From Planctomycetaceae bacterium (GTDB taxonomy: Bacteria; Planctomycetota; Planctomycetia; Planctomycetales; Planctomycetaceae), in the NCBI GenBank assembly GCA_021732975.1, contig JAKFWC010000024.1, forward strand, positions 405,399 to 469,398: a stretch of DNA of 64,000 nt, written 5' to 3'. Below are positions 33,962 to 46,290 of the stretch, piece by piece. The notes under the pieces were generated by a model that was not told the origin of the DNA, did not search any database, and saw only the letters and a program-made list of their open reading frames with translations. Position 1 is the first letter of the stretch. The number at the start of each line of letters is the position of its first letter. The position numbers and the translations under genes were made by a program.

Positions 33962-34645
33962 CGCGAGTTCCAGATCTGTCCGCCAGCACGCAGGATCGTG
34001 ACCGCCGTGATAAGTGCGAAACGAAACCGTGCAACCGGCTTGGATCAAGGCCTCACGTGTGTGTTCACACGCTTCAATCTGCGTCGAATTCTGCCGTAAT
34101 CCTGTCGGCGGATGGCTGACGCCGGTTTGCGTTTCCTGATCGCCGACGCAAATCCAGAACGCAGAGTGTTTCTGTGGCCGAGGCGAAATCTGCTTTCGGA
34201 ACCGTTCGTTCTCCCACCAGAACGATGGAGATTGGCAGATCACATGGCTGAACCGGTCGGGATACCGCAAGGCGATGTCTGCCGCCGCGAGACCGCTGAG
34301 GCTCAACCCCGCGAGCACGATCCTCGACGCATCCAAAGTAGTATGTTGCAACAACACCCACGGCAGCAATTCTTCCGCAATGAACTGCGCATAGGTCGGA
34401 TTACAGGTGTAATCGGCATGTCGAGCCGCCGCACCATTGTTAGAGACGTAGACCGACAATGCGTGCGGACATTCCTTCTGCATCACCGCCGGAGCATGAA
34501 CACGGTCGATGTAGAGTTCCGCATCGAGAAAAATCACCGCGGTATCAGGCGATGTCGTGAGTGCGGGGTGCGTCCAGAACCTTCGTTCGATGGATGTTGT
34601 GATCCCGCAGAAAGTGTTTTCTGGTAAAGGTTCGTGTGTTGGCAT
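33938..34645 (-). CDS. Alpha/beta hydrolase, enterochelin esterase-like
   Basis: 235 residues from ATG 34645 (an in-frame ATG at 34678 would add 11 residues). Features: AVIFLDAELYIDRVHAPAVM, ECPHALSVYVSNNGAAARHADY, nucleophile elbow VLAGLSLSGLAAADIALRYP with Ser in GLSLSG, and the C-terminal HGGHDPACWRTDLELALPW with a His-containing loop (FRTYHGGHD). Resembles the putative esterase/enterochelin-esterase (PF00756) family. The last residues are encoded within the IS630 remnant's 3' end, so the native C-terminus may have been altered by the insertion. Confidence 0.82.
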   Translation of the reverse strand: MPTHEPLPENTFCGITTSIERRFWTHPALTTSPDTAVIFLDAELYIDRVHAPAVMQKECPHALSVYVSNNGAAARHADYTCNPTYAQFIAEELLPWVLLQHTTLDASRIVLAGLSLSGLAAADIALRYPDRFSHVICQSPSFWWENERFRKQISPRPQKHSAFWICVGDQETQTGVSHPPTGLRQNSTQIEACEHTREALIQAGCTVSFRTYHGGHDPACWRTDLELALPWSGSH

Positions 34646-34720
34646 CGTATGAGTCCGAACTGCAAAGTCGGTATGCACCGAGAAGCGCTTTGCGCGAACG
34701 CGGGCGGAGATTGCGTGTCG

Positions 34721-34753
34721 AAAGAAAAACCCCCGGTTGCGGACAACCGGGGG
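34721..34753 (-). terminator. Rho-independent terminator after ppdK
   Basis: On the minus strand CCCCCGGTTG and CAACCGGGGG form a 10-bp stem followed by TTTTTCTTT. A second hairpin (34773-34796, CCCCCCGT/ACGGGGGG) lies between it and the ppdK stop. Confidence 0.9.
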
Positions 34754-34810
34754 CTAATTGGCGGTCATTTAGCCCCCCGTTGTCTTCGACGGGGGGACTC
34801 TATTTCATCG

Positions 34811-37531
<2,721 letters not shown>

Positions 37532-37991
37532 GGAATCGCTTTCTGAGATCAGTTCGGGGAACATCGCCAGATGCTGTGTCACGCTAACCGCAAACAGCGG
37601 AAGCGTTTACTACAAATATCCGGGATGTCCGGGGACATTTCCCCGTTGGATAACGGGTCCGACAGGAGCTCAGTGCGCAAGTTCAGCGCCCGAGACCACG
37701 CCCGTCGAAGGTTCGCAGGCTAACGGCGCAGGGGGTGAATTGCAACCGAATGCCCCCTGTTGTGCGCGGGTCTCCCGACCCCGCACCCCCGTCTGACCGA
37801 AGGTCTCCCGAATCGTGCCGAAGATCATCAGAGGAGACCTGCGGTCGGAAGAAGTGCGGGGTCGGGAGACCCGCGCACAACGGAACTGGCGCTCAATCCG
37901 TGACGTTTCTCTGGTTTCACCCAGCGCAGCCTGTTCGGCTGTTGAGACACCGAGACAGAATGCGTACCTTGCTTAGGGAGATTGTGACAAC
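37532..37991. other. Divergent promoter region with a long palindrome
   Basis: No gene is supported here. The space separates divergent ppdK and the FtsK-like gene and must hold both promoters; no clear -10/-35 pair could be chosen. The 121-bp palindrome at 37760-37880 occupies the middle. Confidence 0.5.
37760..37880. repeat. Long hairpin with 27-bp perfect arms
   Basis: ttgtgcgcgggtctcccgac plus seven bases (37760-37786) matches exactly, inverted, 37854-37880. Inside it, GACCGAAGGTCTCC and GGAGACCTGCGGTC extend the pairing with one mismatch. The whole could form a cruciform or a very stable RNA hairpin. Confidence 0.9.
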
Positions 37992-40900
37992 GTGACGGGC
38001 AGCTTGACTTTACAGAACATGCAGCGGTGGTCGGCGGACCTCTTGCAGGGCATTGCTCGCCGGGCCGAAACCGAAGCGAAGCTGCAATCCGATTATCACG
38101 AGGGCGTGACCGCGGAGAATCGGCAGCACGCAGCCGCTCTTTCGGCTTTGAACGAGGCTTACGACGCCGAACAGACCGAACTGGAGAGTCGTCTCGAGCG
38201 CGATCATGCTGCGCTGGTGGCCCATTGGGAGGTCGAGCGGCAGTCGTTCGAGGATCGGGCGAACGAAAAGCAAAGAGCGTTCTCGCGGAGTTATGAAACC
38301 GAACGGGCCGAGGCCGAAAAGAAACGGCAGGAAACCGAATGGCTCGTCGGTTCGTTGCTGGATGATGAGGCCGACGACAGCCCGCAACAACACCTCGCAC
38401 GGTTGCAGACCCAAACAGCCGGCGCTGCCACCGAAATGCAGCAGGCCGTCTCCAAGGCGGAGCGGCAGCGGGTCGAAGCGCTCGCCCATTTGGCACGCTG
38501 CCGGTTGTCGCTGGAACCTTCGCCGATTGAGCCGCCCGAACCGGTCGAAGACCTGAAACTCTTGCAGGAGCGTTGCCTGCAAGCCGCCGAAGAAGCCGAT
38601 CGACCGCATCGACAATTGATGCGGCAATGGTTGCCCTATTTGTTTCAGGGCATGACGCCATTCATCGCCACGGTACTGCTGGCCGCCGGCATGGGAGCGG
38701 GGGCCTGGTTCGGCGTGGCTCCCCAACAGCTCGGGATCAATGGCTCACGTCACGATCCCGCCTGGCTGATCATCGTCGCGGTGGGTAGTCTTGCGCTCTC
38801 TTCGGTAACACTGTTTCTCTTGCACGCGATCGCCAATCAGCGGACGAACGGCCCCCTTTCGGTGTTGTTCGCCCGGGCCCGGACTTCGCAGGCCAGCTTG
38901 TCCCGGTGGCAACGCCTCGCCGATGAGGAAATGAAAGTCGTCGCGGATGATCTTGAGCGCCGGCATCTGCAACGGGTGTCGCATCGGGAAGGCGTGCTGC
39001 AAAAGGCCGAGGCGAACTATTCGGAAATCGCCGGTGATGCCCAGTCGCGGTTTCATCGGGCGATGCAGCAACACACGCAAGAGATTCACGGCACGCGGCT
39101 GCAACTCCAACGACAGTGCGAAGACGACTTACAGCGGAGCACCCAGCAAGCACAGAACGAACGACAAGCGCTATCATCACGACGAGCCCATGACTTTGCC
39201 TTTCTGGCCCGCGAGCATGCCCAGCGGCTGGCCGAGTTCGAGCAGGATCGCATACAGGGTTGGACCGATCTGCAACACGATTGGGCGAACGGGATCAACG
39301 CGCTTTCCGCACAGGCGCAAGATTGGAATGACGCAGCCTATGCCGATCAGCCCGCCTGGAAATCGTTGTTGAGCAAGCCCAATGGCCCGATTTCGCTGGT
39401 GGTCAATGAGGCTCCGCGGATCAAACTCGGCGGCTGGAACATTCGCCTGGCCGACATCCCCGATGGTGTCCCGGCGTTCGCCGCCTTGCACACAGACACC
39501 TCGTCGTGGCAACTGCCGTGCCTGCTCGATGTCAATGAGCACGCGGGTTTGTTGCTGCAATCGACGGGAACCGCTGGTCGCATCGCCGCGACGGAGTGGT
39601 TGCAAACCGCGATGCTGCGGTTGCTGACGACGTTGCCGCCGGGTCGCGTGCGGTTCACGATCATCGATCCGGTCGGTCTCGGCGAGGGCTTTTCGGCGTT
39701 CATGCATCTCGCGGACATCGACGAATTGCTCGTCACCAGTCGCATCTGGACCGAGCCGAACGCGATTGAAGAACGTCTCGCCGACATGACGCAGCACATC
39801 GAAACCGTGCTGCAAATGTTCCTGAGAAATGAGTTCCCGACGCTCGAAGATTACAATCGGCAGGCGGGTGAAGTCGCGGAGCCGTATCGCGTGCTGGTGG
39901 TGCTGGGAATGCCCGCCCATTTCACCGACATTGCACTGCGACGCTTGTGGAACATCGTTTCCGGCGGCCCGAAATGCGGCGTCATCCCGCTGATTCACGT
40001 CGATGTCGCCCAACCGTTGCCACGCGGATTTTCGCTGGCTGATCTATCCAGCAAGCTGTTGACCCTGGAATGGAAGAAGGACGGTTTTCAATCGCAGGGA
40101 TCGGAACTGTCGCGGTGGCCGATCACGGTCGATGCCCCGCCACCGGCGGAGATATTCACGTCGATCGTCAAGAAAATCGGCCACCAAGCCAGCGATGTCC
40201 GCCGCGTGGAAGTGCCATTCCATCGTGTCGCCCCGGATGCCAGTTCACTCTGGGCCCGCTCCGCAGCGAAGGGGATCGATGTCCCCATCGGTCGTGCGGG
40301 GGCGACGAAATCACAATCGATCACGCTCGGCAGCGGTACTTCGCAACACGTCCTCGTTGCGGGGAAAACCGGCTCTGGCAAGTCGACGCTTTTGCACGCG
40401 CTCATCACCAATGCGGCATTGTATTACAGTCCGACTGAAGTCGAGTTTTATCTCATCGACTTCAAGAAGGGCGTCGAGTTTCAAACCTACGCCCGCCAAC
40501 GGTTGCCGCATGCCCGCGTGATTGCGATTGAGAGCGACCGCGAGTTTGGCGTGAGCGTCCTCGAACGGTTGGACACGCTATTGCAGGATCGCAGCACGAT
40601 ATTCCGTGACGCCGGGGTCAACGATCTTCCGAGTTTCCGCGCCGCGCGACCAAACGTCGTGATGCCGCGTGTGTTGTTGATCGTCGATGAGTTTCAGGAG
40701 TTCTTCGTTGAAGATGATCCGCTCTCACAGACCGCCGGGTTGATGCTCGATCGGTTGATTCGTCAGGGCCGGGCGTTCGGCGTGCATGTGATTCTCGGCT
40801 CGCAAACACTTGCCGGCGCGTACTCGCTAGCCCGCAGCACGCTCGGTCAGGTGGCGGTCCGTATCGCGCTGCAATGCAGCGAGACCGATGCCCACCTCAT

Positions 40901-41876
40901 TCTCAGCGAAGAAAACACGGCCGCGCGATTGCTCACCCGGCCGGGGGAAGCGATCTACAACGATGCCAACGGCCTGCCCGCCGGCAATCATCTCTTCCAG
41001 GTGGTGTGGCTCGATGACGCCGCACGCGATCAGTATCTGATGACCGTCCGGCAACGGGCCGAGCAACAGGGCGTGATCACGACTCCCGCCGTCGTCTTTG
41101 AAGGCAATGTCCCCGCGGATGTCGCGAAGTTGCCGCAGACCAACGGCGTAATCAAATCCAACGGCGCGGCGACGGTCTGGCTCGGCGAAGCAGTCAGCTT
41201 GCGCGGGGCGCTGCCGCTGGAGTTTCTGCCCGCGGTCGGGTTCAACCTGTTGTTGATGGGGCAGGACGAATCGGCGGCGCTTGGCGTGTTGGCTGCCGCG
41301 GCGTTATCAGTGACAACGGACACACAACAATCGGTATGGTTGTTCAACGGCAGTCCGCAGGAACAGAGCGCGGCCGTGTTGCTCGCGCTTAGCGAAAAGA
41401 AAAGTAACGTTCTTCGCTACGACATCCCCGATCTCGATGCCAAACTCGCGGAACTCGTCGAAGAAGTCCGCCAGCGAGACGGTCGCCCCGGACCGCGGAT
41501 CTGGTTGTGTCTGTTCGATCTCGTTCGCTTCCGCAAACTGCGCAAGAAAGACGACGACTACGGCTTCGGTGGTTTTGACAAAAAGGGAGGAACCGCATCG
41601 CCCCCGGACATGCTGGCGGAAATTCTGCGTGATGGCCCGTCAGTCGGTATTCACACGTGGATCTGGTGCGACAGCGTCAACACGATGTCCCGTTGGCTCA
41701 GCCGCGAGACGCAAGGTCACTTTGAACAGCGGATCGCCTTTGCGATGAACGCCACCGATTCCAGCCAGTTCATCGACAGCCCCGCCGCCAGCCGATTAGG
41801 CCCGAACCGCGCCTGGCTCTTCCGCGGCGACCGCGGCACTCTCGAAAAATTCAGGCCATATTCGCCGCCAGTGTGA
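37992..41876 (+). CDS. EssC/EccC-like FtsK/SpoIIIE ATPase with coiled-coil N-terminal region
   Basis: 1294 residues from GTG 37992. Layout: N-terminal coiled coil rich in Glu/Ala/Arg (about 20-215), two transmembrane helices (about 221-243 and 256-280), a second coiled coil (about 285-425), then three FtsK-like domains. D1 has a degenerate P-loop (STGTAGR, about 524-530). D2 is intact: AGKTGSGKSTLL (790-801) and LLIVDEFQEFF (Asp899/Glu900), followed by FKKGVEFQTYA and GVHVILGSQTLAGAY. D3 is degenerate (LLLMGQDESAALG, about 1086-1098). Type VII secretion ATPases EssC/EccC have this two-TM, three-ATPase layout but with FHA or other N-termini. An FHA protein is encoded 381 bp downstream. No WXG100 substrate is visible nearby. 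The role is possibly secretion or DNA/protein translocation. Confidence 0.85.
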   Translation: MTGSLTLQNMQRWSADLLQGIARRAETEAKLQSDYHEGVTAENRQHAAALSALNEAYDAEQTELESRLERDHAALVAHWEVERQSFEDRANEKQRAFSRSYETERAEAEKKRQETEWLVGSLLDDEADDSPQQHLARLQTQTAGAATEMQQAVSKAERQRVEALAHLARCRLSLEPSPIEPPEPVEDLKLLQERCLQAAEEADRPHRQLMRQWLPYLFQGMTPFIATVLLAAGMGAGAWFGVAPQQLGINGSRHDPAWLIIVAVGSLALSSVTLFLLHAIANQRTNGPLSVLFARARTSQASLSRWQRLADEEMKVVADDLERRHLQRVSHREGVLQKAEANYSEIAGDAQSRFHRAMQQHTQEIHGTRLQLQRQCEDDLQRSTQQAQNERQALSSRRAHDFAFLAREHAQRLAEFEQDRIQGWTDLQHDWANGINALSAQAQDWNDAAYADQPAWKSLLSKPNGPISLVVNEAPRIKLGGWNIRLADIPDGVPAFAALHTDTSSWQLPCLLDVNEHAGLLLQSTGTAGRIAATEWLQTAMLRLLTTLPPGRVRFTIIDPVGLGEGFSAFMHLADIDELLVTSRIWTEPNAIEERLADMTQHIETVLQMFLRNEFPTLEDYNRQAGEVAEPYRVLVVLGMPAHFTDIALRRLWNIVSGGPKCGVIPLIHVDVAQPLPRGFSLADLSSKLLTLEWKKDGFQSQGSELSRWPITVDAPPPAEIFTSIVKKIGHQASDVRRVEVPFHRVAPDASSLWARSAAKGIDVPIGRAGATKSQSITLGSGTSQHVLVAGKTGSGKSTLLHALITNAALYYSPTEVEFYLIDFKKGVEFQTYARQRLPHARVIAIESDREFGVSVLERLDTLLQDRSTIFRDAGVNDLPSFRAARPNVVMPRVLLIVDEFQEFFVEDDPLSQTAGLMLDRLIRQGRAFGVHVILGSQTLAGAYSLARSTLGQVAVRIALQCSETDAHLILSEENTAARLLTRPGEAIYNDANGLPAGNHLFQVVWLDDAARDQYLMTVRQRAEQQGVITTPAVVFEGNVPADVAKLPQTNGVIKSNGAATVWLGEAVSLRGALPLEFLPAVGFNLLLMGQDESAALGVLAAAALSVTTDTQQSVWLFNGSPQEQSAAVLLALSEKKSNVLRYDIPDLDAKLAELVEEVRQRDGRPGPRIWLCLFDLVRFRKLRKKDDDYGFGGFDKKGGTASPPDMLAEILRDGPSVGIHTWIWCDSVNTMSRWLSRETQGHFEQRIAFAMNATDSSQFIDSPAASRLGPNRAWLFRGDRGTLEKFRPYSPPV

Positions 41877-41888
41877 TCTCCCCGGAAG

Positions 41889-41910
41889 CCCAGGGTTTCT
41901 TAACCCTGGG
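41889..41910. repeat. Short hairpin CCCAGGGTT/AACCCTGGG
   Basis: Perfect 9-bp arms with a four-base loop; the same element with one loop change is at 52836-52857. It follows the FtsK-like stop codon by 13 bp and may terminate it. Confidence 0.65.
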
Positions 41911-41943
41911 GCTCTGCCAACCCGGCAACACGCGGTGAATTTG

Positions 41944-41967
41944 CACGGGGCGCGAAACCGCAAGCGG
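41944..41967. repeat. Short palindromic repeat, ggggcgcgaaaccg family
   Basis: gcacggggcgcgaaaccgca agcg, the same family as 12556-12580 and 59520-59561. The gap 41877-42257 between the FtsK-like and FHA genes otherwise holds nothing recognised. Confidence 0.55.
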
Positions 41968-42257
41968 GTTATCGTGTCCGTTCTCGTTTCGCGCTTGAAC
42001 GTGGTGAAATCGTCACGGTTTCTCTGGCTTACCGAACGAGATCGTTTCTATTGGTGAAAATCGTGGCGAAGTCCTCGTGATCGGCAAAGTCGACGGGCGA
42101 TCAACGCCATCCTTGGCGGACTAGCGACGGTGAGCTTGCCAGCGCGGTGGAAATTCATCATTCCGGCGGATTCCGCCGGACGAAAACTCTGTTGGGACGT
42201 GGGATCGTCTCCGCGGCGCTCGCTCCGCGGTCGTCATATCGCAGGATCACAATCGCC

Positions 42258-42956
42258 ATGCTGCAACCCGCCTCGCTACTTCTCGAAGTTCGTGGTGCTG
42301 AGGGACGTTTGCGTCGCCTTCCCGTCGAAGCCGACGGTTTTCTGATTGGTCGCGGCGACTTCTGCGATCTGCTTGTGGACGAAGACAACCTGCCGCTCGC
42401 GCATAGTGAAATTCATCTTCAAGACGGTGCTGTATGGATCGAAGCCGTCGATGCCCCAACGATTGAAATCAACGGCCGATCTGTCCCAAGGTTGGCGTTG
42501 CGAACGGGCGATGTCCTGCAGATCGGCGCGATGACCATCACGATCCGGATGGGGGCTGATGCCCTCACACCACCACGAGCGTCAGCCGACGTATGGGAAG
42601 ATCTGTCCGCGTTGAGTGCGCTCGAACTGTGCGAACGGATCGAGTCCGAAGAGCTCGCGATTGCCGATGACGAACGCCGCCGGTTCCAAGGGATTGAATC
42701 CTTGCTGTCCGCGCTGGAAAACGTCTTGCGGACGGATCAATCGCTGGTCGCCCACGATCCACGCACCGAGAACGTGGTGACGCAGTTGCACGAACTGTCG
42801 GAAGCTCTGGCCGAACGGACCCGCCAACTGCAGGAACAGGAACAGCAGTTCCTGGCATCCGCGAGCGAGATCAAGCAATCGCAAGACGATATGACCCGTC
42901 GGATGGAAGAACTGCTCCATCATCTCGACACGGGCGATCTCCGCGCGAGTGCGTAA
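42258..42956 (+). CDS. FHA-domain protein with C-terminal coiled coil
   Basis: 232 residues from ATG 42258; an ATG at 42147 would add 37 unlike residues. The FHA domain spans about residues 6-98: a GR pair (IGRGDFCDLLVDEDN, Gly31-Arg32), LPLAHSEIHLQDGAVW, and NG (EINGRSV, Asn72). In the canonical FHA the loop is SRRHA; here the position is PLAH, so the usual phosphothreonine-contacting Ser is replaced by Pro. Residues about 115-225 form a helical coiled coil (AERTRQLQEQEQQFLASASE). It is likely a partner of the upstream EssC-like ATPase, the FHA part being split off instead of fused. Confidence 0.82.
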   Translation: MLQPASLLLEVRGAEGRLRRLPVEADGFLIGRGDFCDLLVDEDNLPLAHSEIHLQDGAVWIEAVDAPTIEINGRSVPRLALRTGDVLQIGAMTITIRMGADALTPPRASADVWEDLSALSALELCERIESEELAIADDERRRFQGIESLLSALENVLRTDQSLVAHDPRTENVVTQLHELSEALAERTRQLQEQEQQFLASASEIKQSQDDMTRRMEELLHHLDTGDLRASA

Positions 42957-42978
42957 CACAACACTCTGCTGAAATTTT

Positions 42979-43056
42979 GCGTGCCACGGCTCTGTGAGCC
43001 GTGCAAAGTGGCAACACGTTTTGCAAACTCGCACGGCCGACACGGCCGTGGCACGC
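42979..43056. repeat. Intergenic palindrome, gcgtgccacggc family
   Basis: GCGTGCCACGGC (42979-42990) is inverted to GCCGTGGCACGC (43045-43056), enclosing the cacggccgacacggccgtg module shared with 11074-11190. It lies between the convergent FHA gene and the peptidase-like gene. Confidence 0.8.
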
Positions 43057-43076
43057 GACCATGAAAACGGCGGGCG

Positions 43077-44333
43077 TCACTCTGTCGTCTTGAGCTTCAG
43101 CGTGATCGCTCCGGAATTATCGCCCATTGCGCTCCAGGCGTCATCACAGCGGACGAACAGGACGCCGTCGGACGGTGCCGCCCAGCGGCCGGTCGTGCCG
43201 AGCGAGAACGGTTCCGAAAGCTTGTAGTCGTCGAACAGCACGCCGACGAGTTTCCCCTTGCCGTTCACATCACCGTCGGCGGTCAGTTTGTCGCCGTCCT
43301 TTTCGAGGGACCATTCGCCGGTCGCGGTGAACTCGTACGATTGGCCTTCCTTCGCTAAAAGTCGCGACGATTGCCAGCCGCGAGTCGCGTCAATTTTTGA
43401 TTGCACGTTGGCGGCCCCCCGCAGCCCGACCGCTTTCGTCTTCCAGTCCCAGCGGCACAAATCGACGCGGAAACCGTTGTCCATGTGATCAAGAAAGAAG
43501 CGGTACTCGAACGCAATTTCTGGAGCCATCGGACCGTAGACCGCTTGAAACGTTGCTCCTTGCTGTTCGGCGAGAATCTGCAAACCGAGCGGGCGGAAAC
43601 GGTCGCCATAGTTCGGGTTGTAGGCCAGCATGTGACAGAGTGCCCACCGCCAGGCGTAGTTCTGCCAACTGTCGCCGGTCCGTTCGCGGCTGTCGACAAT
43701 TTCCGCCAGCGGCTTGGGTTCGCTGGTTTGCAGATACTTCAGCACCTGCGGATGAATCTGCACGCTGTAATCTCTGTCCTTCCAGTAATGGCCAATCTCG
43801 GCGATCCCTTCCGCGAACCACGTCGGCCCCGTCGTACCGAACGATTGATGACAGTAAGCATGAACGGCTTCGTGCTGCGGCGTACCCAGATCGGCGACGG
43901 CGTACACCACGGATTTCGCGGCGATATTAGCGATTTTCTTGCCCGTCAGCCGGTTGACCATCGCCTGAGTCTGGCTCATCGTCAGCCCGCCACCGGAGGT
44001 CATGCTATCGACCGCTTCCGGGGGGAAAAAGCCCACCGGCCAGGAGTTCACATCCTTCGCGACATACATCTCGATGGTCTGCGCGTTCGGCTTGCCCCAA
44101 TACTTGCCAACTTGAGCAATCATCGTTTCGAGCCGTTGCAGCAGTTCTTTCGCTTCCTCGGGGGAAAGATCGGTATGCAGCAGGAAATTGCGGGACGTGT
44201 AATCGCGCGGGCCACCCTCCACCGGGACGGCTTTTTTGCCCCGCGGCGGAACTTTCGATTTCGGGTCCGCAGCGTGAATCGAACAGGCAATCACCAGAAC
44301 GACCACCACCGCGGTGCAACAACGTACGAACAT
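43077..44333 (-). CDS. Secreted gluzincin-like (HEXXH) protein
   Basis: 418 residues from ATG 44333. Signal peptide (residues 1-21, CSIHAA). The zinc-binding candidate HEAVH is at residues 154-158, and 16 residues after it WFAEGIAE supplies Glu175, the arrangement of peptidase MA-type (DUF1570-like) proteins. A C-terminal region follows (about 260-418, [40 protein letters not shown]) that looks like a beta-sandwich domain. The longer frame to 44609 includes repeat DNA and is rejected. Substrate unknown. Confidence 0.82.
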   Translation of the reverse strand: MFVRCCTAVVVVLVIACSIHAADPKSKVPPRGKKAVPVEGGPRDYTSRNFLLHTDLSPEEAKELLQRLETMIAQVGKYWGKPNAQTIEMYVAKDVNSWPVGFFPPEAVDSMTSGGGLTMSQTQAMVNRLTGKKIANIAAKSVVYAVADLGTPQHEAVHAYCHQSFGTTGPTWFAEGIAEIGHYWKDRDYSVQIHPQVLKYLQTSEPKPLAEIVDSRERTGDSWQNYAWRWALCHMLAYNPNYGDRFRPLGLQILAEQQGATFQAVYGPMAPEIAFEYRFFLDHMDNGFRVDLCRWDWKTKAVGLRGAANVQSKIDATRGWQSSRLLAKEGQSYEFTATGEWSLEKDGDKLTADGDVNGKGKLVGVLFDDYKLSEPFSLGTTGRWAAPSDGVLFVRCDDAWSAMGDNSGAITLKLKTTE

Positions 44334-44351
44334 CGTGCGATTTCCTTCCTG

Positions 44352-44449
44352 TCCCAGCCCGGAGCGCGAGCGCCGGGAGTTCCGCTCGTTGTCGGGTTTG
44401 CCGACGTTCCGCTCATTAGGACTCCCGTCGCTCGCGCTCCGGGCTGGGA
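44352..44449. repeat. Inverted repeat with cccagcccgg arms
   Basis: TCCCAGCCC (44352-44360) and GGGCTGGGA (44441-44449) enclose ggagcgcgagcgccg and a cgctcgcgctcc module. Lies just upstream of the gluzincin-like gene. A related element is at 53820-53889. Confidence 0.75.
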
Positions 44450-44547
44450 TAATCTTTCGTGAATCTTCAGTAGACGACAGCGCCGCGGCAAACTCAATCC
44501 CGTTTTTCGCACGGCTGCGGTATTCTGCTGGTACGAGGAAAAGAGGA

Positions 44548-44600
44548 AGACGAGGCAGAGCCTCGGGGAAGACATTCCCACGCGGAGCATGGGAACGAGG
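44548..44600. repeat. Intergenic palindrome, gaggcagagcctc family
   Basis: agacgaggcagagcctcggg and ttcccacgcggagcatggga are the same modules as in 4039-4164 and 47247-47353. Located directly before the pgi start. Confidence 0.65.
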
Positions 44601-44622
44601 CAAACACACGGGGGATCATTTT

Positions 44623-46209
44623 ATGGCGATGGCACAAGACTGGTGGCAACGGTTCTGTCAGACCCGAATTGCGGATCGGACACTCGGCTTTTCGTTGGAC
44701 ATCAGCCGGGTCCGTTTTCAGGACCACGACCTCACGCCGCTGTGGCCGAAGATGACGCAAGCCCTCGCCGCCATGAAACAGTTGGAAGCCGGGGCGATCG
44801 CCAACCCGGACGAAAACCGCATGGTCGGACATTACTGGCTGCGCGCCCCGGAACTCGCCCCGACCCCCGCCATCACCGAAGAAATTCGCGCGACCCAGAT
44901 CGCGGTGAGTGATTTCGCCGCGAAAGTCCATCGGAAAGAAATCGTCGGCTCAGCCGGGCCGATCGCGCATGTACTGCATGTCGGCATCGGTGGCTCGGCG
45001 CTCGGACCGCAGTTCGTGGCCCAGGCCTTGGGAACCGCCAACGATCCGCTGGTCATGCACTTCGTCGATAACACCGATCCGGACGGTATCGACCGCGTCC
45101 TTGCCGAATTGCAGGGACAACTCGGCCGCACGCTGACGGTCGTCGTATCGAAGTCCGGTGGGACACCCGAAACACGCAACGGGATGCTGGAAATCCAGGC
45201 GGCCTACAAAGCAGCGGGAGTCGACTTTGCCCCGCATGCGGTCGCCGTCACACAGGACGGCAGTCAGCTCGCTAAGACCGCGGCGAAAGAAGGCTGGTTG
45301 AAAACGTTCCCGATGTGGGATTGGGTTGGCGGTCGTACATCGGTCCTCTCCGCGGTCGGATTGCTCCCCGCCGCGTTGCAAGGATTGAAGATCGACGATT
45401 TGCTCTCCGGCGCAGCGGGAATGGACCGCCTGACCCGCAACACCGACGCCCGCCAAAACCCCGCGGCGATGCTCGCATTGATGTGGTACCACATCGGCGG
45501 GGGCAAAGGTCTGAAAGATATGGTGATCCTGCCCTACAAAGACCGGCTCGCGCTCTTCAGCAAATATCTGCAACAGTTGGTGATGGAGTCGCTTGGCAAG
45601 GAGTTCGACCGCAAACAGCAGGTCGTCGAACAAGGCATCGCCGTCTACGGCAACAAAGGTTCGACCGATCAGCACGCCTATGTGCAGCAACTTCGTGATG
45701 GCATCCCCAACTTCTTCGCGACGTTCCTGCAAGTGCTGCGCGACCGCAGCGGCTCCTCACAGGATGTCGAACCCGGCATCACCACAGGTGACTATCTGCA
45801 GGGATTGTTCCTCGGAACACGGGCCGCGCTGGCCGAGAAGAATCGCGATTCGATTACCATTACCGTCGATGAAGTGAACGGCGCGACGGTCGGAGCCCTC
45901 ATTGCGCTTTACGAACGCGCGGTGGGATTGTATGCCGAGATGGTCGACATCAATGCGTATCATCAACCCGGTGTCGAAGCCGGCAAGAAAGCAGCGGCGA
46001 CGGTCCTGAGCCTGCAAACCGCCGTGGTGACGGCGCTGAAACAGGCCACATCACCGCAGACTGCGGCCCAGCTTGCCAACAGCCTCGGCAAACCCGAGCA
46101 GGTCGAACATGTCTTCAAGATTCTCGAACACCTCGCGATGAACCCTGATCGCGGCGTGAGTCGCATCAGTGGCGACGGCCCGTTGACGGATCAATTCCGC
46201 GCGGGATGA
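44623..46209 (+). CDS. pgi: Glucose-6-phosphate isomerase
   Basis: 528 residues from ATG 44623, with GGGG 8-12 bases upstream as ribosome-binding site; a longer frame from 44314 runs through repeats. Sequence signatures: [47 protein letters not shown] and [18 protein letters not shown]. It interconverts glucose-6-phosphate and fructose-6-phosphate. The start codon lies between repeat elements, and the neighbouring secreted peptidase is divergent. Confidence 0.96.
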   Translation: MAMAQDWWQRFCQTRIADRTLGFSLDISRVRFQDHDLTPLWPKMTQALAAMKQLEAGAIANPDENRMVGHYWLRAPELAPTPAITEEIRATQIAVSDFAAKVHRKEIVGSAGPIAHVLHVGIGGSALGPQFVAQALGTANDPLVMHFVDNTDPDGIDRVLAELQGQLGRTLTVVVSKSGGTPETRNGMLEIQAAYKAAGVDFAPHAVAVTQDGSQLAKTAAKEGWLKTFPMWDWVGGRTSVLSAVGLLPAALQGLKIDDLLSGAAGMDRLTRNTDARQNPAAMLALMWYHIGGGKGLKDMVILPYKDRLALFSKYLQQLVMESLGKEFDRKQQVVEQGIAVYGNKGSTDQHAYVQQLRDGIPNFFATFLQVLRDRSGSSQDVEPGITTGDYLQGLFLGTRAALAEKNRDSITITVDEVNGATVGALIALYERAVGLYAEMVDINAYHQPGVEAGKKAAATVLSLQTAVVTALKQATSPQTAAQLANSLGKPEQVEHVFKILEHLAMNPDRGVSRISGDGPLTDQFRAG

Positions 46210-46237
46210 CCTCCGTCGTAGCTGTGGTCACCAGACC

Positions 46238-46269
46238 GCGGGGTTTCGCATCCCGAAGAAAAACCCCGC
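46238..46269. terminator. Candidate bidirectional hairpin between pgi and prmC
   Basis: GCGGGGTTT (46238-46246) pairs with AAACCCCGC (46261-46269). It lies between convergent stops; there is no clear T-run outside the stem, so termination is inferred. Confidence 0.5.
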
Positions 46270-46290
46270 TCTCTGGCGAGAGCAGCGACA

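Noticed and set aside
43077..44609. Longer start of the gluzincin-like gene at 44609
   Set aside because: The first 92 codons cover two repeat elements; the ATG at 44333 gives a clean signal peptide.
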